A DNA stretch of 64,000 nucleotides from Colwellia sp. (GTDB lineage: Bacteria > Pseudomonadota > Gammaproteobacteria > Enterobacterales > Alteromonadaceae), in contig JABSOY010000014.1 of NCBI GenBank assembly GCA_013215385.1, forward strand, positions 1 through 64,000. Reading direction: 5' to 3'. This document shows, one piece after another, positions 18,182-27,847 of the stretch (position 1 is the stretch's first letter; each line of letters begins with the position of its first letter). A model generated the notes under the pieces. That model did not search any database and was not told the DNA's origin. It worked only from the letters and a program-made list of their open reading frames with translations. The translations under genes and the position numbers were made by a program.

Positions 18182-18532
18182 TTATTGATAATTAGATTTA
18201 TAAGAAACAGTAGCATCTATGTTCATATCAAGGTTAACTTTAGGGTAAACCCAAGAACCTCTAAAACTTATAATGCCAACTTTATCGTCTTTATATTCAA
18301 TAGTGAGACAGCCTGTGACTTGCATACCCGAGTCACCCGCACATACAGTTACATCAACGGGTTCTTTAGAGTTAAAAGGTAATAATACTTTACCTTGAGA
18401 ACCGTGAGGTGTATCACCAGGTATCACTTCTAGATACAAACGAAATGAATTATCTTCAACGCCCACTTCTTTTATTTTTAATGTTTGTATTTTTTCATCA
18501 ATAACAACGGAATATTCAGATACAGAGTTCAT
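18182..18532 (-). CDS. hypothetical protein, 116 residues
   Basis: AAAGGAC lies just before the ATG and a terminator follows the stop, so this looks like a real single-gene unit. It has no signal peptide or membrane helix. The composition suggests a beta-rich domain (SVVIDEKIQTLKIKEVGV, FRLYLEVIP, VGIISFRGSW), and two cysteines (VCAGDSG, TGCLTIEY) are placed as if they could pair. No family recognised. Confidence 0.55.
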   Translation of the reverse strand: MNSVSEYSVVIDEKIQTLKIKEVGVEDNSFRLYLEVIPGDTPHGSQGKVLLPFNSKEPVDVTVCAGDSGMQVTGCLTIEYKDDKVGIISFRGSWVYPKVNLDMNIDATVSYKSNYQ

Positions 18533-19316
18533 TTTTAGTCCTTTAATTGTTTGGAGGTCTTAATCTAGTAGGAAGTAACTTAATTTTTCGTATTTAAATA
18601 AAGCTCACGAAGTTTTATTTGTCAAATTAATTTCCTTAGACATCACTGAAAATACAAAAGTCAGTATTTATTTTTAAGTAAATATAACAATTAATTTATC
18701 GAGGAAAAAAAAACAGTTTACTTTTTTCGCCTTAGTCGTAGCTTATTTTCCAGGTAATATCTTGCCTGTTAATTGAGCGTTATTGAAACTAAATCTAATC
18801 TGTACAAATAACTGCAATAGCTAATATCTATATTGTGGCATTAGTTAGTCTTAGAAAATTATTCAAAGATATTATTGAATGATCTATTACTAAGGTCTTC
18901 ATGGTATGCAAAGCGGAAGGAAATGGTGCTTTCTAGTATGTCTGCTTTTGATCTAATAGCAGATGATGTGTAAGTTTTATCAAATAATTACAAGTAAGTA
19001 GAACTGTGTTGTCGTGGTGTTTAAGTGTTGAATTAAAACGGTTAGCACCACTGTATTTTAAGCAACAATACTACTGAAACGGCCACTTTACGTAGTTATT
19101 TACTGATTATTTGATGATTTATATTAAGTTGAGGTAGTAATTTAACTATCTTATTGACTTTATAGACTAGAGTTAGTTTAAATCTGTAGTTTTTTATTAA
19201 TATCCTTTAAATATAATGGCTTGATTGATTATTTAGTGTCAGGATGTTTTACAAGCTAACATATAGCGCTCTTTCTAAACAAGGTATCTCATTGAAGTTA
19301 TGGGCTTTTATATTTG

Positions 19317-19332
19317 TGGTGTGGTTTTTGCT
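19317..19332 (+). promoter_or_regulatory. sigma-54 (RpoN) type promoter of PEP-CTERM gene
   Basis: TGGTGTGGTTTTTGCT fits the RpoN consensus YGGYRYR-N4-TTGCW at every defined position, with GG and GC ten bases apart. It is about 80 bases before the GTG start. Sigma-54 control of PEP-CTERM genes through PrsK/PrsR is known from floc-forming Zoogloea (established for that group; inferred here). Confidence 0.7.
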
Positions 19333-19371
19333 TTCTAGGGAATTAGTTCATTAGGCTAATTTTTATGATTG

Positions 19372-19383
19372 CCTACCAAAATT
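19372..19383 (+). promoter_or_regulatory. conserved leader motif of PEP-CTERM genes, copy 1
   Basis: CCTACCAAAATT lies 40 bases before the start codon, inside the predicted 5' untranslated RNA. The identical 12-mer is 41 bases before the PEP-CTERM gene at 41871, and the bases after it are also similar (GATG-CAAG versus AATGGCAAG). Confidence 0.5.
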
Positions 19384-19411
19384 GATGCAAGATAATTAAA
19401 AGGGTCTTTAA

Positions 19412-20125
19412 GTGAAATTTAAAATTCTAAGTAGAATGTTTGTTGGTTTAATACTATCGGTTAACTGTGTAATTAATATTGCTTCTGCTGGCCTTATTAC
19501 ATATACAGATAGAGCGTCTTGGGAAAGTGCGTTATTGGGCCATCAAATATTAGAAGAAAATTTTATAGGTAGTGAAAGCGATTTCGGCTCTAATTCAAGC
19601 AATAATATAGTAAATGATTTTACTATTGATATTATTGGCCATGATGGTGACTCAAGCCCTCAAGGGTTAACAGGTGATGGTTTTTTTGCAGGTGAAGTCG
19701 ATAGCAGTGATGTAGTTTCAGAGGACGGAGCAATTATACAATTTAATTATTCAACATTTGCTTTTGCGTTAAATAACTTGCAAGACGACTCAGCTTCATC
19801 TCCTGAATTTAATGTACATGAAATATCCATTGAAATTTTAAATGAATATTTTCTATTAAGTGATTTACTTGGGTTAACAACGAGTTCAGATAATTCGGCA
19901 CCAGACGCAACAGTGCCATTTATAGGTTTTATTTCAACCGAGTTATTTTCTAATTTCAGACTTCACCACGGTGATTCAGTGCGTGATGTTAGCGGTGGTA
20001 ATGAAAGCTTCTGGCTTGACGGTATTTCATATGTTAAGACTCCAGTGCCAGAGCCTTCTACCCTTGCCATCCTTGCTTTAGGACTGATGGGATTAGCAGC
20101 GCGTAGATTTAAGAAGCAATCTTAA
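19412..20125 (+). CDS. PEP-CTERM sorting-domain protein
   Basis: 237 residues, GTG start preceded by AAAAGGG. The signal peptide (MKFKILSRMFVGLILSV...) ends near ASAG. The middle is acidic and rich in Ser/Asn/Asp with no family I recognise. The C-terminus PVPEPSTLAILALGLMGLAA then RRFKKQS is a complete PEP motif, helix and basic tail. It is monocistronic: sigma-54-like promoter upstream, strong terminator downstream. Exosortase should process it and release it to the cell surface or exopolysaccharide matrix. Confidence 0.85.
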   Translation: MKFKILSRMFVGLILSVNCVINIASAGLITYTDRASWESALLGHQILEENFIGSESDFGSNSSNNIVNDFTIDIIGHDGDSSPQGLTGDGFFAGEVDSSDVVSEDGAIIQFNYSTFAFALNNLQDDSASSPEFNVHEISIEILNEYFLLSDLLGLTTSSDNSAPDATVPFIGFISTELFSNFRLHHGDSVRDVSGGNESFWLDGISYVKTPVPEPSTLAILALGLMGLAARRFKKQS

Positions 20126-20209
20126 GATTACTTCACGATTTAAATTAATTATCGGCGGCGGTATACCTGAATAAATTAATTCAATCCAAAGTTGTCGATA
20201 ATAATAAAG

Positions 20210-20240
20210 AAGCATCTGCCAATATGGCTGATGCTTTTTT
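20210..20240 (+). terminator. rho-independent terminator of PEP-CTERM gene
   Basis: AAGCATC-T-GCC and GGC-T-GATGCTT pair around a five-base loop and are followed by a run of six T. Confidence 0.85.
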
Positions 20241-20541
20241 CGTTAATAAAGGCTTTCGCCAAACAAAGCAGACACAAATACTAGCCAAATTATCTTCACA
20301 CTAATGTCTCGAAAGTAACATGAGACGTTATTGTTAAATCACAAGTATCTTCTTTTTGGTAACAAAATCTACCTGATGGCAATAGCCTTCAATTAAGAGT
20401 GCGTCCTAATGCCTCTAATCTATGGGTATTAAAGCATTCACAGCCGTTTAACATAAATAATTCACAAGGCTAAATCGCCTTGTAAACAGCTTGCCTTTAA
20501 ATTTAACCTGTTAATTTTTATAACATATCTATGTGTTTAGT

Positions 20542-20572
20542 TGACCTTAACACGACCTAAAGGTTAAGGTCA
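20542..20572. repeat. ten-base-pair inverted repeat upstream of the retropepsin gene
   Basis: TGACCTTAAC and GTTAAGGTCA are perfect complements around an 11-base loop, with no T run after. It lies 105 bases before the GTG of the protease gene, in a 550-base noncoding gap. It could be an operator or a weak terminator. A smaller hairpin (ACAAGGC/GCCTTGT) is at about 20464-20483. Nothing else was seen in 20241-20676. Confidence 0.4.
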
Positions 20573-20676
20573 TTTAAGTGCGAACATAAAAATCGTCGAT
20601 TGAACATATAAAGCATAAATGTACAGAAACATACCTATGCAAAATTTAAATGGATTCAGACAGTAAAGGACTAACT

Positions 20677-21576
20677 GTGAAAATAATATTAACAATCACT
20701 TTTATACTATTAACGTTTAACTGTAGCGCTGGTGTGACTAACTGGATTGATTTCAATCTCGAAAGAGGTCATGTAAAAATACCTGCCACTATCGCAGGCA
20801 TTGATACTTATGCAATTCTTGATACTGGCTCTCAGCTTAATGCGATTAATAAAGCATTCATCCTTAAACATGATTTAACCTTCGATAAAGGTAGCAAGAT
20901 AAGAGTTCAAGGCGTATTCGGTATTAACAACAAAACTACATTTAATAATGTCCCTATCAGCTTTTTTGGTATAAAAACTGAGCTTGATAAAATTGCTGAA
21001 GTCGATTTGGGATACCATACTAATGGCCTTTTGTTGGGCGGTGGTTTTTTTAATAAATTTGTTACTCAACTGGATTATCCGAATAAAAAAATGCGTTTAA
21101 TCAGTCAGAACTCTATTGATATTTCTAAACTTAAAAATATCGAAATACAGCGTCAAAAAGGAACAGGCATGCCGATAGTAAAAATTGGCTTACCTAATAA
21201 TAAGCACTTATGGCTTTTGTTTGATACTGGAAATGCTGGTGGTATGGTTGTTGAACGTAAGGTAGCTAAAAGAATGGGCTGGCTTGAAGAAATCGATCGT
21301 CAATCAAGTATATCAATGGGAGTGAACGCAGTAGTATCAACAGAGAGCTTTAGAATTCCATCGTTAACATTTGGTCCATTTGAGCTAGAAGATGTACTGG
21401 TAACTATTCCTGCTGAAGGAATTAACTCTTACTTAGAAAGCCAATACAAAAGCTCAGGATCTAGAATTAGAGGACGAAAGGTTCAAGGTATAATCGGATA
21501 TGACGTTCTTAAACACTTCTTAATCACCATTGATTATAAGAGAGGTTACGCTCATATCGGTTTACCTGAAGAATAA
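20677..21576 (+). CDS. retropepsin-like aspartic protease, exported
   Basis: I choose the GTG at 20677 (MKIILTITFILLTFNCSAG), seven bases after AAAGGA, over the upstream ATG at 20650, because it yields a clean signal peptide. 299 residues. Two aspartyl-protease half-domains: TYAILDTGSQLNAINKAF and LWLLFDTGNAGGMVVERK, each with a D-T-G triad, followed by hydrophobic flap-like stretches and GIIGYDVLKHF. This arrangement (two DTG motifs in one chain) is that of bacterial pepsin/retropepsin-like proteases (family knowledge). Substrate unknown, probably periplasmic. Confidence 0.75.
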   Translation: MKIILTITFILLTFNCSAGVTNWIDFNLERGHVKIPATIAGIDTYAILDTGSQLNAINKAFILKHDLTFDKGSKIRVQGVFGINNKTTFNNVPISFFGIKTELDKIAEVDLGYHTNGLLLGGGFFNKFVTQLDYPNKKMRLISQNSIDISKLKNIEIQRQKGTGMPIVKIGLPNNKHLWLLFDTGNAGGMVVERKVAKRMGWLEEIDRQSSISMGVNAVVSTESFRIPSLTFGPFELEDVLVTIPAEGINSYLESQYKSSGSRIRGRKVQGIIGYDVLKHFLITIDYKRGYAHIGLPEE

Positions 21577-21849
21577 ATTAACATCATTAGAATAGGTCAA
21601 ATAACCAACAGTCATTAGCATAAAAAATCTAGAAAAACCTATTCAAGTGAATTAATAATTAAAACGCTTACTAACTTAGCGAGCGCGTTACTATCAGGCT
21701 CTGCCAAAGTTCAAGGTCGTTAGCTAGGAACACTTGCGGTATTAGCCTACGCTCGTTGTCATGGCAGAGATAAAATTTCTTACTGTGTAAAAAACACTTA
21801 GTTAAAGACGTTAGTTTAGTGAATTAATTAGGCACTAATTTTACGGCTT

Positions 21850-23049
21850 TTAATTAAAATAAATGAGTTGATGAATTGGTTGCAGGTTATCAAGCTGTGG
21901 CAACGACAAGGTTTGCATATTATTCAGTGATAAAGCGGCATGTAGAGGTAAAGTTGCCGCTGCTTTTAATGCTAACTCTTCAGCTTGCGGGGCTTTAATT
22001 AACCTAACAACATCACGATCACCATACTGAGCAATTGATGGAATGTAAGGACGCAATTGAGTAATAAATTTGTCTAAAAACCATGAATCAACATCACCGC
22101 CGATAATAATAGTTTGACAGTTTAATAAAGTTTCTAATGAGTGTATTGCTATGCGCATCGGCTCGGCTGACTGCTCTAACCAGAGTGAAAATTGTTTCGG
22201 ATTATCATAACAATGTTGCATTAGCGCTTCATGACCAACAAACGATTTCCCTAAATGTTTTCGCAGCGAATTCAGAGAAGAAAAGTCATTCAAACGACCC
22301 AGCTCAGCTGTTTTATTATCGGTTTCTGGCGTTACAAAAAGCTCACCAATCGCGCCAGTTAATCCATTTGCACCCAATAAAATATTTCTGTCATAAACCA
22401 CTGCGGCTTCAATAACGTCGGAAATGTGTAAACAGATAAAGCTATGTAAATGTTTAGCTTCGCCATACAACATTTGATAAGCAGCGCAAGATGAGGCGGT
22501 AGATTCTGTTGCAATGGGAAGTGATAATGCATCTGCTAATGTTTGCTTAAAGTGTATGTTATTTTGATAGGTTGTCAGATCGTGTTCTTTGCTACTGGCA
22601 AAGGTAATGCCAACACCGAGTATTTGAGCTGGTGTTAACTTTGCTTCTGTTAATAGCGCAGTAAAAGTATTTTTAATCACTTCAAACTCATTACCGACAA
22701 TATAATCAACGTGCATTCTGGCAACTAAAGCTCCGGTTAAAGAAAAAATACCGGCTTCAATTTTTTGAGAAAACATCCTTATAGCAAAACTGTACGCACC
22801 TTCTTCATTGAGGTTTAACATTTTAGAGGGTTTACCAACAAAGCCCTCTTTCTTTATGCCTGCTTCTATTACTAAACCAATATGAAGTAACTCTTCAACC
22901 ATATTAGTAATAGTCTGTTTGGTTAGGTGGGTGCGTCGAGAAATTTCAACTCTTGAAATAGGTCCCTGCGTTACAATTTCTGATAGCACTAAACGTAAGT
23001 TTAAGGCTTTATTTTGTTTTGAATTTGAGCCTTTCAAGTAAACACTCAC
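21850..23049 (-). CDS. ROK family transcriptional repressor
   Basis: 399 residues. An N-terminal winged helix (VEISRRTHLTKQTITNMVEEL, about residues 36-56) is joined to a ROK sugar-kinase-like domain (GVGITFASS, NGLTGAIGELF, ETLLNCQTIIIGGD). The kinase-type ATP site looks degenerate, as usual in NagC/Mlc/XylR-type repressors. The GTG at 23049 has a poor ribosome site; a TTG at 23037 follows AGGTGA better. It is divergent from the sugar ABC operon, with a palindrome between them that it probably binds. The effector would be a sugar or sugar phosphate. Confidence 0.85.
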   Translation of the reverse strand: MSVYLKGSNSKQNKALNLRLVLSEIVTQGPISRVEISRRTHLTKQTITNMVEELLHIGLVIEAGIKKEGFVGKPSKMLNLNEEGAYSFAIRMFSQKIEAGIFSLTGALVARMHVDYIVGNEFEVIKNTFTALLTEAKLTPAQILGVGITFASSKEHDLTTYQNNIHFKQTLADALSLPIATESTASSCAAYQMLYGEAKHLHSFICLHISDVIEAAVVYDRNILLGANGLTGAIGELFVTPETDNKTAELGRLNDFSSLNSLRKHLGKSFVGHEALMQHCYDNPKQFSLWLEQSAEPMRIAIHSLETLLNCQTIIIGGDVDSWFLDKFITQLRPYIPSIAQYGDRDVVRLIKAPQAEELALKAAATLPLHAALSLNNMQTLSLPQLDNLQPIHQLIYFN

Positions 23050-23161
23050 CTATATTAAAATAATAATCACTACTATTGTACGCACTTATCCTTTGAATCC
23101 AAGAATTATAAAGTAACGTTTGTTAAAAAGTTTTATGGAATGTGGCGTTAAAAATAGAAAG

Positions 23162-23198
23162 AAAAATATTAAGTCAAAATGTTTGACATAATATTTTT
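23162..23198. promoter_or_regulatory. palindromic operator of the ROK repressor, overlapping the sugar-operon promoter
   Basis: An imperfect 37-base palindrome centred at 23180 (16 of 18 pairs match). The core is GTCAAA-ATG-TTTGAC, flanked by AAAAATATTA and TAATATTTTT. A -35 hexamer TTGACA (23183-23188) lies inside it and TAGTAT at 23205-23210 can serve as -10, so a bound repressor would block RNA polymerase. The core recurs imperfectly at 27848. Confidence 0.75.
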
Positions 23199-23242
23199 TC
23201 TCTCTAGTATAGTGTTCATTAAAGAATCAAATAGGCTCATTT

Positions 23243-24340
23243 ATGACATTACCAAGCTATTTTCATGACTATAAAAATGACAGTTTTACCAAGAAAAGCA
23301 TCACGCTTGCTGCCATTGTTTTAGTTACCTTTTTTACCCCCCCTGTGCCTGCTGTTGACTTTAATAGTGTAGCGAATGCGGCAAAATCTGAGAATGTTCA
23401 GCTATCTCAACAGCAAATAGCGAGTTTGAAGAAGAAGAACCTTACCGCGGCGCTAGTATGGCACGGTTCAAGTGCTTGGGTGAGTGCAGTAACTCAAGGG
23501 GCAAAAGAAAGCTTTTCTCTATTAGGTATTAAGGTTGTCGCGGTTACCGACGCACAGTTTGACCCAGCTAAGCAAGTTGCTGATTTGGAAAACATTAGCA
23601 TACTCAAGCCTGACATTATCTTGTCACTCTCTGTTGATAGTATCAGTACCAAAGCAAGTTATCGCAGTGCTATTGAACACGGTGCTAAATTGGTTTTATT
23701 AAGTAACCCAATTGAAGGTTTTGTTCACCATCAAGATTATGTCGGTATTGTTACTGATGATATGTTTGGCATGGGCATAGCTGCTGCGCAATTAACAGCT
23801 AAAGCACTCAGTAGCTCAGGTAAGCTGGGGATTATTTATCACGATGCTAAATATTTTATTACCAATAACCGAGATCAAGCTTTTAGAGAAACGTTACGGT
23901 TGACACCTCAAATCGATATCGTTAGTGAAAAGGGTTTTGTTAAAGAGCATGAAACAAGCAATATAGCTGCGGCAATGGTTTTACAGCACCCTGAAATTGA
24001 AGCGATTTATGTTTCATGGGATAGCGCTGCCGAGGGTGTTATTGAAGCATTACGATCATTAGATAGGCCTGATATAAAAGTTATCACTCATGACTTGGGC
24101 GTTAGCAACTTATTAGACATGGCAACTAGTGGTAATTTGTACGGCACGATTGCTGATAGACCCTATGAGATTGGCGCGACAATGGCTAAATTAGGTGCCG
24201 CGGCAGTACTAGGGCAATCGGCAGCTGAAGTCACTATTGTACCTTTTGATAAAGTAACTAAAAACAACATTACTTTGGCATGGCAGCAAGCATTTAAAAA
24301 GCCTTTACCTAAGTTATTAACACAAGCATTACAGCGGTAA
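23243..24340 (+). CDS. sugar ABC transporter substrate-binding protein (RbsB/FrcB type)
   Basis: 365 residues with a long N-terminus holding a hydrophobic signal segment (ITLAAIVLVTFFTPPVPAV, about 20-38). Periplasmic type-I binding protein fold: LTAALVWHGSSAWVSAV, QVADLENISILKPDIIL, GIIYHDAKYF, EAIYVSWDSAAEGVIEAL, and DIKVITHDLG, as in ribose, fructose or galactofuranose binding proteins. First gene of the operon, followed by permease and ATPase. The ligand cannot be read from sequence; the GH3 enzyme downstream suggests a small oligosaccharide product or its monomer. Confidence 0.85.
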   Translation: MTLPSYFHDYKNDSFTKKSITLAAIVLVTFFTPPVPAVDFNSVANAAKSENVQLSQQQIASLKKKNLTAALVWHGSSAWVSAVTQGAKESFSLLGIKVVAVTDAQFDPAKQVADLENISILKPDIILSLSVDSISTKASYRSAIEHGAKLVLLSNPIEGFVHHQDYVGIVTDDMFGMGIAAAQLTAKALSSSGKLGIIYHDAKYFITNNRDQAFRETLRLTPQIDIVSEKGFVKEHETSNIAAAMVLQHPEIEAIYVSWDSAAEGVIEALRSLDRPDIKVITHDLGVSNLLDMATSGNLYGTIADRPYEIGATMAKLGAAAVLGQSAAEVTIVPFDKVTKNNITLAWQQAFKKPLPKLLTQALQR

Positions 24341-24350
24341 AGGGATCACT

Positions 24351-25319
24351 ATGAGCATACAAACTTTATCTTTTAATCAACTTAAGCAAATAGCTCTGCA
24401 AAGAGAAGCTTTTATTTATTACATTTTCTTCTTTGTTTTATTATTTTTTGCTGTGCTGTTGCATGATACTGCTTTTTTAACTTTATCTAACTTTATGAAT
24501 ATTGTTAAACAAACGGCGCCTTTAACTATTATGGCTGTCGGTTTAACTTTCGCGTTAGCGGTAGGGCATATTGACTTATCTATTGGCTCTGTTGTGGCAT
24601 TAAGTGCTTTAGTTGGCGCGCTATTATTACAACATACCGGCATTCCATTAGCCGTTATAGGAGCGTTATTGGTTGGTGTTACTGTTGGCTTGATTAATGG
24701 GTTACTGATTGAGCGTTTACAAGTTTCTTCACTGCTTATTACATTAGGTACTATGGGTATAGTTACAGGCATAGCCCGACAATTAACTAATTTAGAGTCA
24801 GTACCCATTATTAATCAAGATTTCACCTTCTTTTTTGGCTCAGGCAAGGTCTTAGGCATGCCAATATTACTTTTTTGGACGGTAGTGATTGGTGGTTGTG
24901 CTTATATTATATTAAACAAACTTTCTGCAGGTCGACATTTATTAGCGGTTGGTGGTAATCCTTTTGCTGCCAGAGCCATGGGCATAAAAGTAACTCGAGT
25001 GCGCTTATATGCATTAATTGCTTCGTCAACAGCTGCGGCATTGGCTGGTTTGTTATATGCAGGTCGTTTACATGGTGCGCGATATACCTTAGGCGAAGCC
25101 GACTTGTTAACTGTGATTGCTGCGGTTGCCATTGGCGGAACGAGTTTGTTTGGTGGTCGAGCATGCATTATTGGCGCTATTTTAGGTTCATGGTTAATGG
25201 GAATTATCAATAACGGTTTGATTTTGTCAGGATTTTCAACCAATGAGCAGATGATTGCTCGTGGTATTATTTTGGTTATGGCTGTTGCAATTGGTGTTAA
25301 GGAGTTACGACATGGTTAG
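24351..25319 (+). CDS. sugar ABC transporter permease (RbsC/FrcC type)
   Basis: 322 residues with eight or more hydrophobic helices and the family stretches TAPLTIMAVGLTFALAVGHI, DLSIGSVVALSALVGALLL, and GRHLLAVGGNPFAARAMGIK, followed by AIAAVAIGGTSLFGG-like sequence near the end. GTAAAGGGATCACT precedes the ATG. The gap from the binding-protein gene is 10 bases and the stop overlaps the next gene by 8 bases. Confidence 0.9.
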   Translation: MSIQTLSFNQLKQIALQREAFIYYIFFFVLLFFAVLLHDTAFLTLSNFMNIVKQTAPLTIMAVGLTFALAVGHIDLSIGSVVALSALVGALLLQHTGIPLAVIGALLVGVTVGLINGLLIERLQVSSLLITLGTMGIVTGIARQLTNLESVPIINQDFTFFFGSGKVLGMPILLFWTVVIGGCAYIILNKLSAGRHLLAVGGNPFAARAMGIKVTRVRLYALIASSTAAALAGLLYAGRLHGARYTLGEADLLTVIAAVAIGGTSLFGGRACIIGAILGSWLMGIINNGLILSGFSTNEQMIARGIILVMAVAIGVKELRHG

Positions 25320-26088
25320 ATCAGCATTAGATCAAGTTGCATTAGAGCTTGCTTCAATTACCAAAAGCTTTGGCGGTGTGCATGCACTGCAAGGCGTTAC
25401 ATTTACTATAAATAAAGGTGAAGTTGTTGGTCTATTAGGAGACAACGGCGCAGGTAAGTCTACTTTAGTTAAATGTATTTCAGGTATTCATGCGCCAGAC
25501 AGTGGTGAAATTAAAGTCAACGGTAATGCTGTTTTTATAAACTCACCAGAAGATGCTAGAGCGGTAGGTATAGAGACAGTTTTTCAAGATCTTGCCATGA
25601 TTCCAGAATTTAATATTGTGCAGAACTTGTTTCTTAATCGAGAAATAAAACACAAAAACCCACTACTTCGTTGGTTAGGTTGGCTTGATACAAAAGCTAT
25701 GACAAAAAGAGCAAGAAAGTCGTTAAATCGATTAAATACGCGGATCCCTTCATATAAAGAGCAAATTCATAACCTATCCGGTGGCCAACGCCAAGCAATA
25801 GCAATTGCAAGAGCAGTAAACTGGGGAGCCGACATTGTCATAATGGATGAACCTACAGCAGCACTTGGGGTAGAACAAAGCGCACAAGTAAATGACTTAA
25901 TTAAAATTATTAGCTCACAAGGTGTTGCCGTTTTATTGATCAGTCATAACATGCAGCACGTAGTTGAAACCTGTGATCGGGCGGTGGTTTTGTATCAAGG
26001 ACGCTCTGTTGCTGATGTGGCCGTCGCTGAAGTGACAAAAGAAGATCTAGTCGGGCTTATTACCGGCGCTAAAAAAATAGCCGCTTAG
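25312..26088 (+). CDS. sugar ABC transporter ATP-binding protein, single-domain (FrcA type)
   Basis: I place the start at the ATG at 25312 after AAGGAG, overlapping the permease stop by 8 bases, not at the longer frame from 25255. 258 residues with one complete ABC domain: Walker A GDNGAGKST, Q-loop VFQDLAM, signature LSGGQRQ, Walker B VIMDEPTAAL, and H-loop ISHN. RbsA-type ATPases have two fused domains; this single-domain form matches the FrcA branch. It should form a homodimer with the permease. Confidence 0.9.
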   Translation: MVRSALDQVALELASITKSFGGVHALQGVTFTINKGEVVGLLGDNGAGKSTLVKCISGIHAPDSGEIKVNGNAVFINSPEDARAVGIETVFQDLAMIPEFNIVQNLFLNREIKHKNPLLRWLGWLDTKAMTKRARKSLNRLNTRIPSYKEQIHNLSGGQRQAIAIARAVNWGADIVIMDEPTAALGVEQSAQVNDLIKIISSQGVAVLLISHNMQHVVETCDRAVVLYQGRSVADVAVAEVTKEDLVGLITGAKKIAA

Positions 26089-26135
26089 CCTACCACCACG
26101 TTTACCCATAATAACTAAAATCGAGAGTAGGTGTA

Positions 26136-27815
26136 ATGCCACGATACTCGCGACAGGAATTCGCTGTGCCTAAGGAAAGTGAGATGAACCATGTGAAAAA
26201 AATAGAGCAACTACTTTCAACGCTTACCATAGAGGAAAAAGTAGGACAGTTATTTATCTTAGCTTTTGCAGGACAGGATAGTGCTTACGCGCTCGATTTA
26301 GTTAAACATATGCATGTTGGTGGTTTTTATCTGACAGATGATAATGCCAACACGTTAAAAGAAGCTGAAATATTATCGAGTCAATTACAAAAAGAAGCGG
26401 CGTTACGTGCTTGTGATGCGCCGCTATTATTAGCTGTTGATCAAGAGGGATCATGGGGAATATTGACTAAAGAAACAGACTTAGGGCCGGGAAACTTAGC
26501 CTTAGGCGCTGCTAATGATTTGAGCTTAACGGAAAAAATGTATCAAATATTTGCCGAGCAAATGCAAGCTATTGGTTATAACACCCTACTTTCACCTTGT
26601 GCTGATGTTAACAGCAACCCAGATAATCCTATCATAGGGCAAAGGGCCTTTGGTGAGTTGCCTGCACATGTAGCACAACACGTTGCTGCCGCGGTTACAG
26701 GTATTAACCGTACTGGAAATTTGGCTTGTGCCAAACATTTTCCAGGCCATGGTGATACTGCAACCGATAGCCACAGAGCGTTACCCGAAGTAAGTAAAAA
26801 TTTAACACAACTACTTAGTGAAGACTTGCAGCCCTTTATTGCCGCGATTGAAAACGGTGTTGCTTTAATTATGACGGCGCATATCAACTACCCAGCGATT
26901 GATGCCAAATACCCTGCAACCCTTTCTAAAAAAATACTGACAGAGTTATTAAAGGATAAGCTTGGTTTTAAAGGGTTAATTATTACTGACAGCATGAATA
27001 TGTGGGCAATGCGGAAAAACTATTCGCCCAGCGAAGCAGCTATTTTAGCGCTTAAAGCGGGCGCACACTTGGTTATGCTAAGTGAAGAGCATTATGAGAA
27101 TGAGACAACGCCTTATAAGCAAATACAGCAAGATACAATTAATGGCGTTGTTGAGGCGGTAAAGAGCGGAGAGCTCAGTTTAGAGCAGCTTGATGAAACG
27201 TTAAAGCATGTTTTGTCTTTTAAATATCAACAAGTTGAAATTAAAAAAACAACGCCTATTTTTCGAAAAGAGCAGAGTGAAAAAACTGCAGAAAAAATAG
27301 CTGAACGAGCGATTAAGGTGCTAAAAAATGATGAAGGTTTATGGCCTATAGGCCAAAATGACTTTTATTTTACTTGTGCTGTTAACCCCATAAATTACGA
27401 AAACTTAGTGAATAGTCGTGGTATAGGTCCTAATGATGCGGTTCCTGCGAGCCAAGTTTTTTATCAACAATTACGGCAATTAGGGGCAAGAGTGACCTAT
27501 TTACCTTATGAAGATTTTTCACAAATATTGGCAGGTAATAAGCCCATTGATTCGCAACGGCTCATGGTTTTATTGACCGAGGACTACCCTTTACCAGGGG
27601 ATGTTTTTCCACAACAAGAGCAGTGTTTCCGAATTAAGCAAGCTCAGCAGATATTTGGTAAAAAGCTATTACTGCTGGCACTTAGATCAGATTACGAGTT
27701 AAAAAAAGTAAGTCAAACCAGCGAAATAAGCACTTACATTTGTGCTTACTCAAGCCGTTCAGTTAGCGCAAAAACACTTGCAAAACAACTTCTTGAACAA
27801 CAAATAACAGAGTAA
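26136..27815 (+). CDS. glycoside hydrolase family 3 enzyme (NagZ-like), cytoplasmic
   Basis: 559 residues with no signal peptide. GH3 N-terminal TIM barrel: VGQLFILAF, AVDQEGSWG (~100-108), KHFPGHGDTATDSH (~200-213, the His/Asp acid-base dyad loop of NagZ-type enzymes) and nucleophile ITDSMNMWAM (Asp ~285). A C-terminal extension of ~200 residues follows, as in two-domain GH3 proteins. An alternative start at 26184 (MNHVKK) after GGAAAG is plausible. It probably removes a terminal beta-linked N-acetylhexosamine or glucose from the imported sugar; specificity is not certain. It lies 47 bases after the transporter ATPase and is probably in the same operon. Confidence 0.85.
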   Translation: MPRYSRQEFAVPKESEMNHVKKIEQLLSTLTIEEKVGQLFILAFAGQDSAYALDLVKHMHVGGFYLTDDNANTLKEAEILSSQLQKEAALRACDAPLLLAVDQEGSWGILTKETDLGPGNLALGAANDLSLTEKMYQIFAEQMQAIGYNTLLSPCADVNSNPDNPIIGQRAFGELPAHVAQHVAAAVTGINRTGNLACAKHFPGHGDTATDSHRALPEVSKNLTQLLSEDLQPFIAAIENGVALIMTAHINYPAIDAKYPATLSKKILTELLKDKLGFKGLIITDSMNMWAMRKNYSPSEAAILALKAGAHLVMLSEEHYENETTPYKQIQQDTINGVVEAVKSGELSLEQLDETLKHVLSFKYQQVEIKKTTPIFRKEQSEKTAEKIAERAIKVLKNDEGLWPIGQNDFYFTCAVNPINYENLVNSRGIGPNDAVPASQVFYQQLRQLGARVTYLPYEDFSQILAGNKPIDSQRLMVLLTEDYPLPGDVFPQQEQCFRIKQAQQIFGKKLLLLALRSDYELKKVSQTSEISTYICAYSSRSVSAKTLAKQLLEQQITE

Positions 27816-27847
27816 AATATTTATTGTTAATAATTAATTGACATTTA

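Larger units (their letters stand above)
18533..19411. other. 879-base noncoding stretch upstream of a PEP-CTERM gene
   Basis: Very AT-rich, with no frame over 60 codons and no RNA gene or remnant that I can identify. Its right end holds the sigma-54-like promoter at 19317-19332 and the leader motif at 19372-19383. The left ~750 bases are unexplained. They could hold enhancer sites for a sigma-54 activator. Confidence 0.5.

Noticed and set aside
21671-21785. Minus-strand frame reading FYLCHDNERRLIPQVFLAND and then LWQSLIVTRSLS before a stop
   Set aside because: It is protein-like and could be the end of a lost gene, but it is only ~38 codons, has no start and matches no family I can name. 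A translated database search would decide.
24419-25243. Two long minus-strand frames across the permease gene
   Set aside because: Antisense shadows of a hydrophobic membrane protein; no independent start signals.
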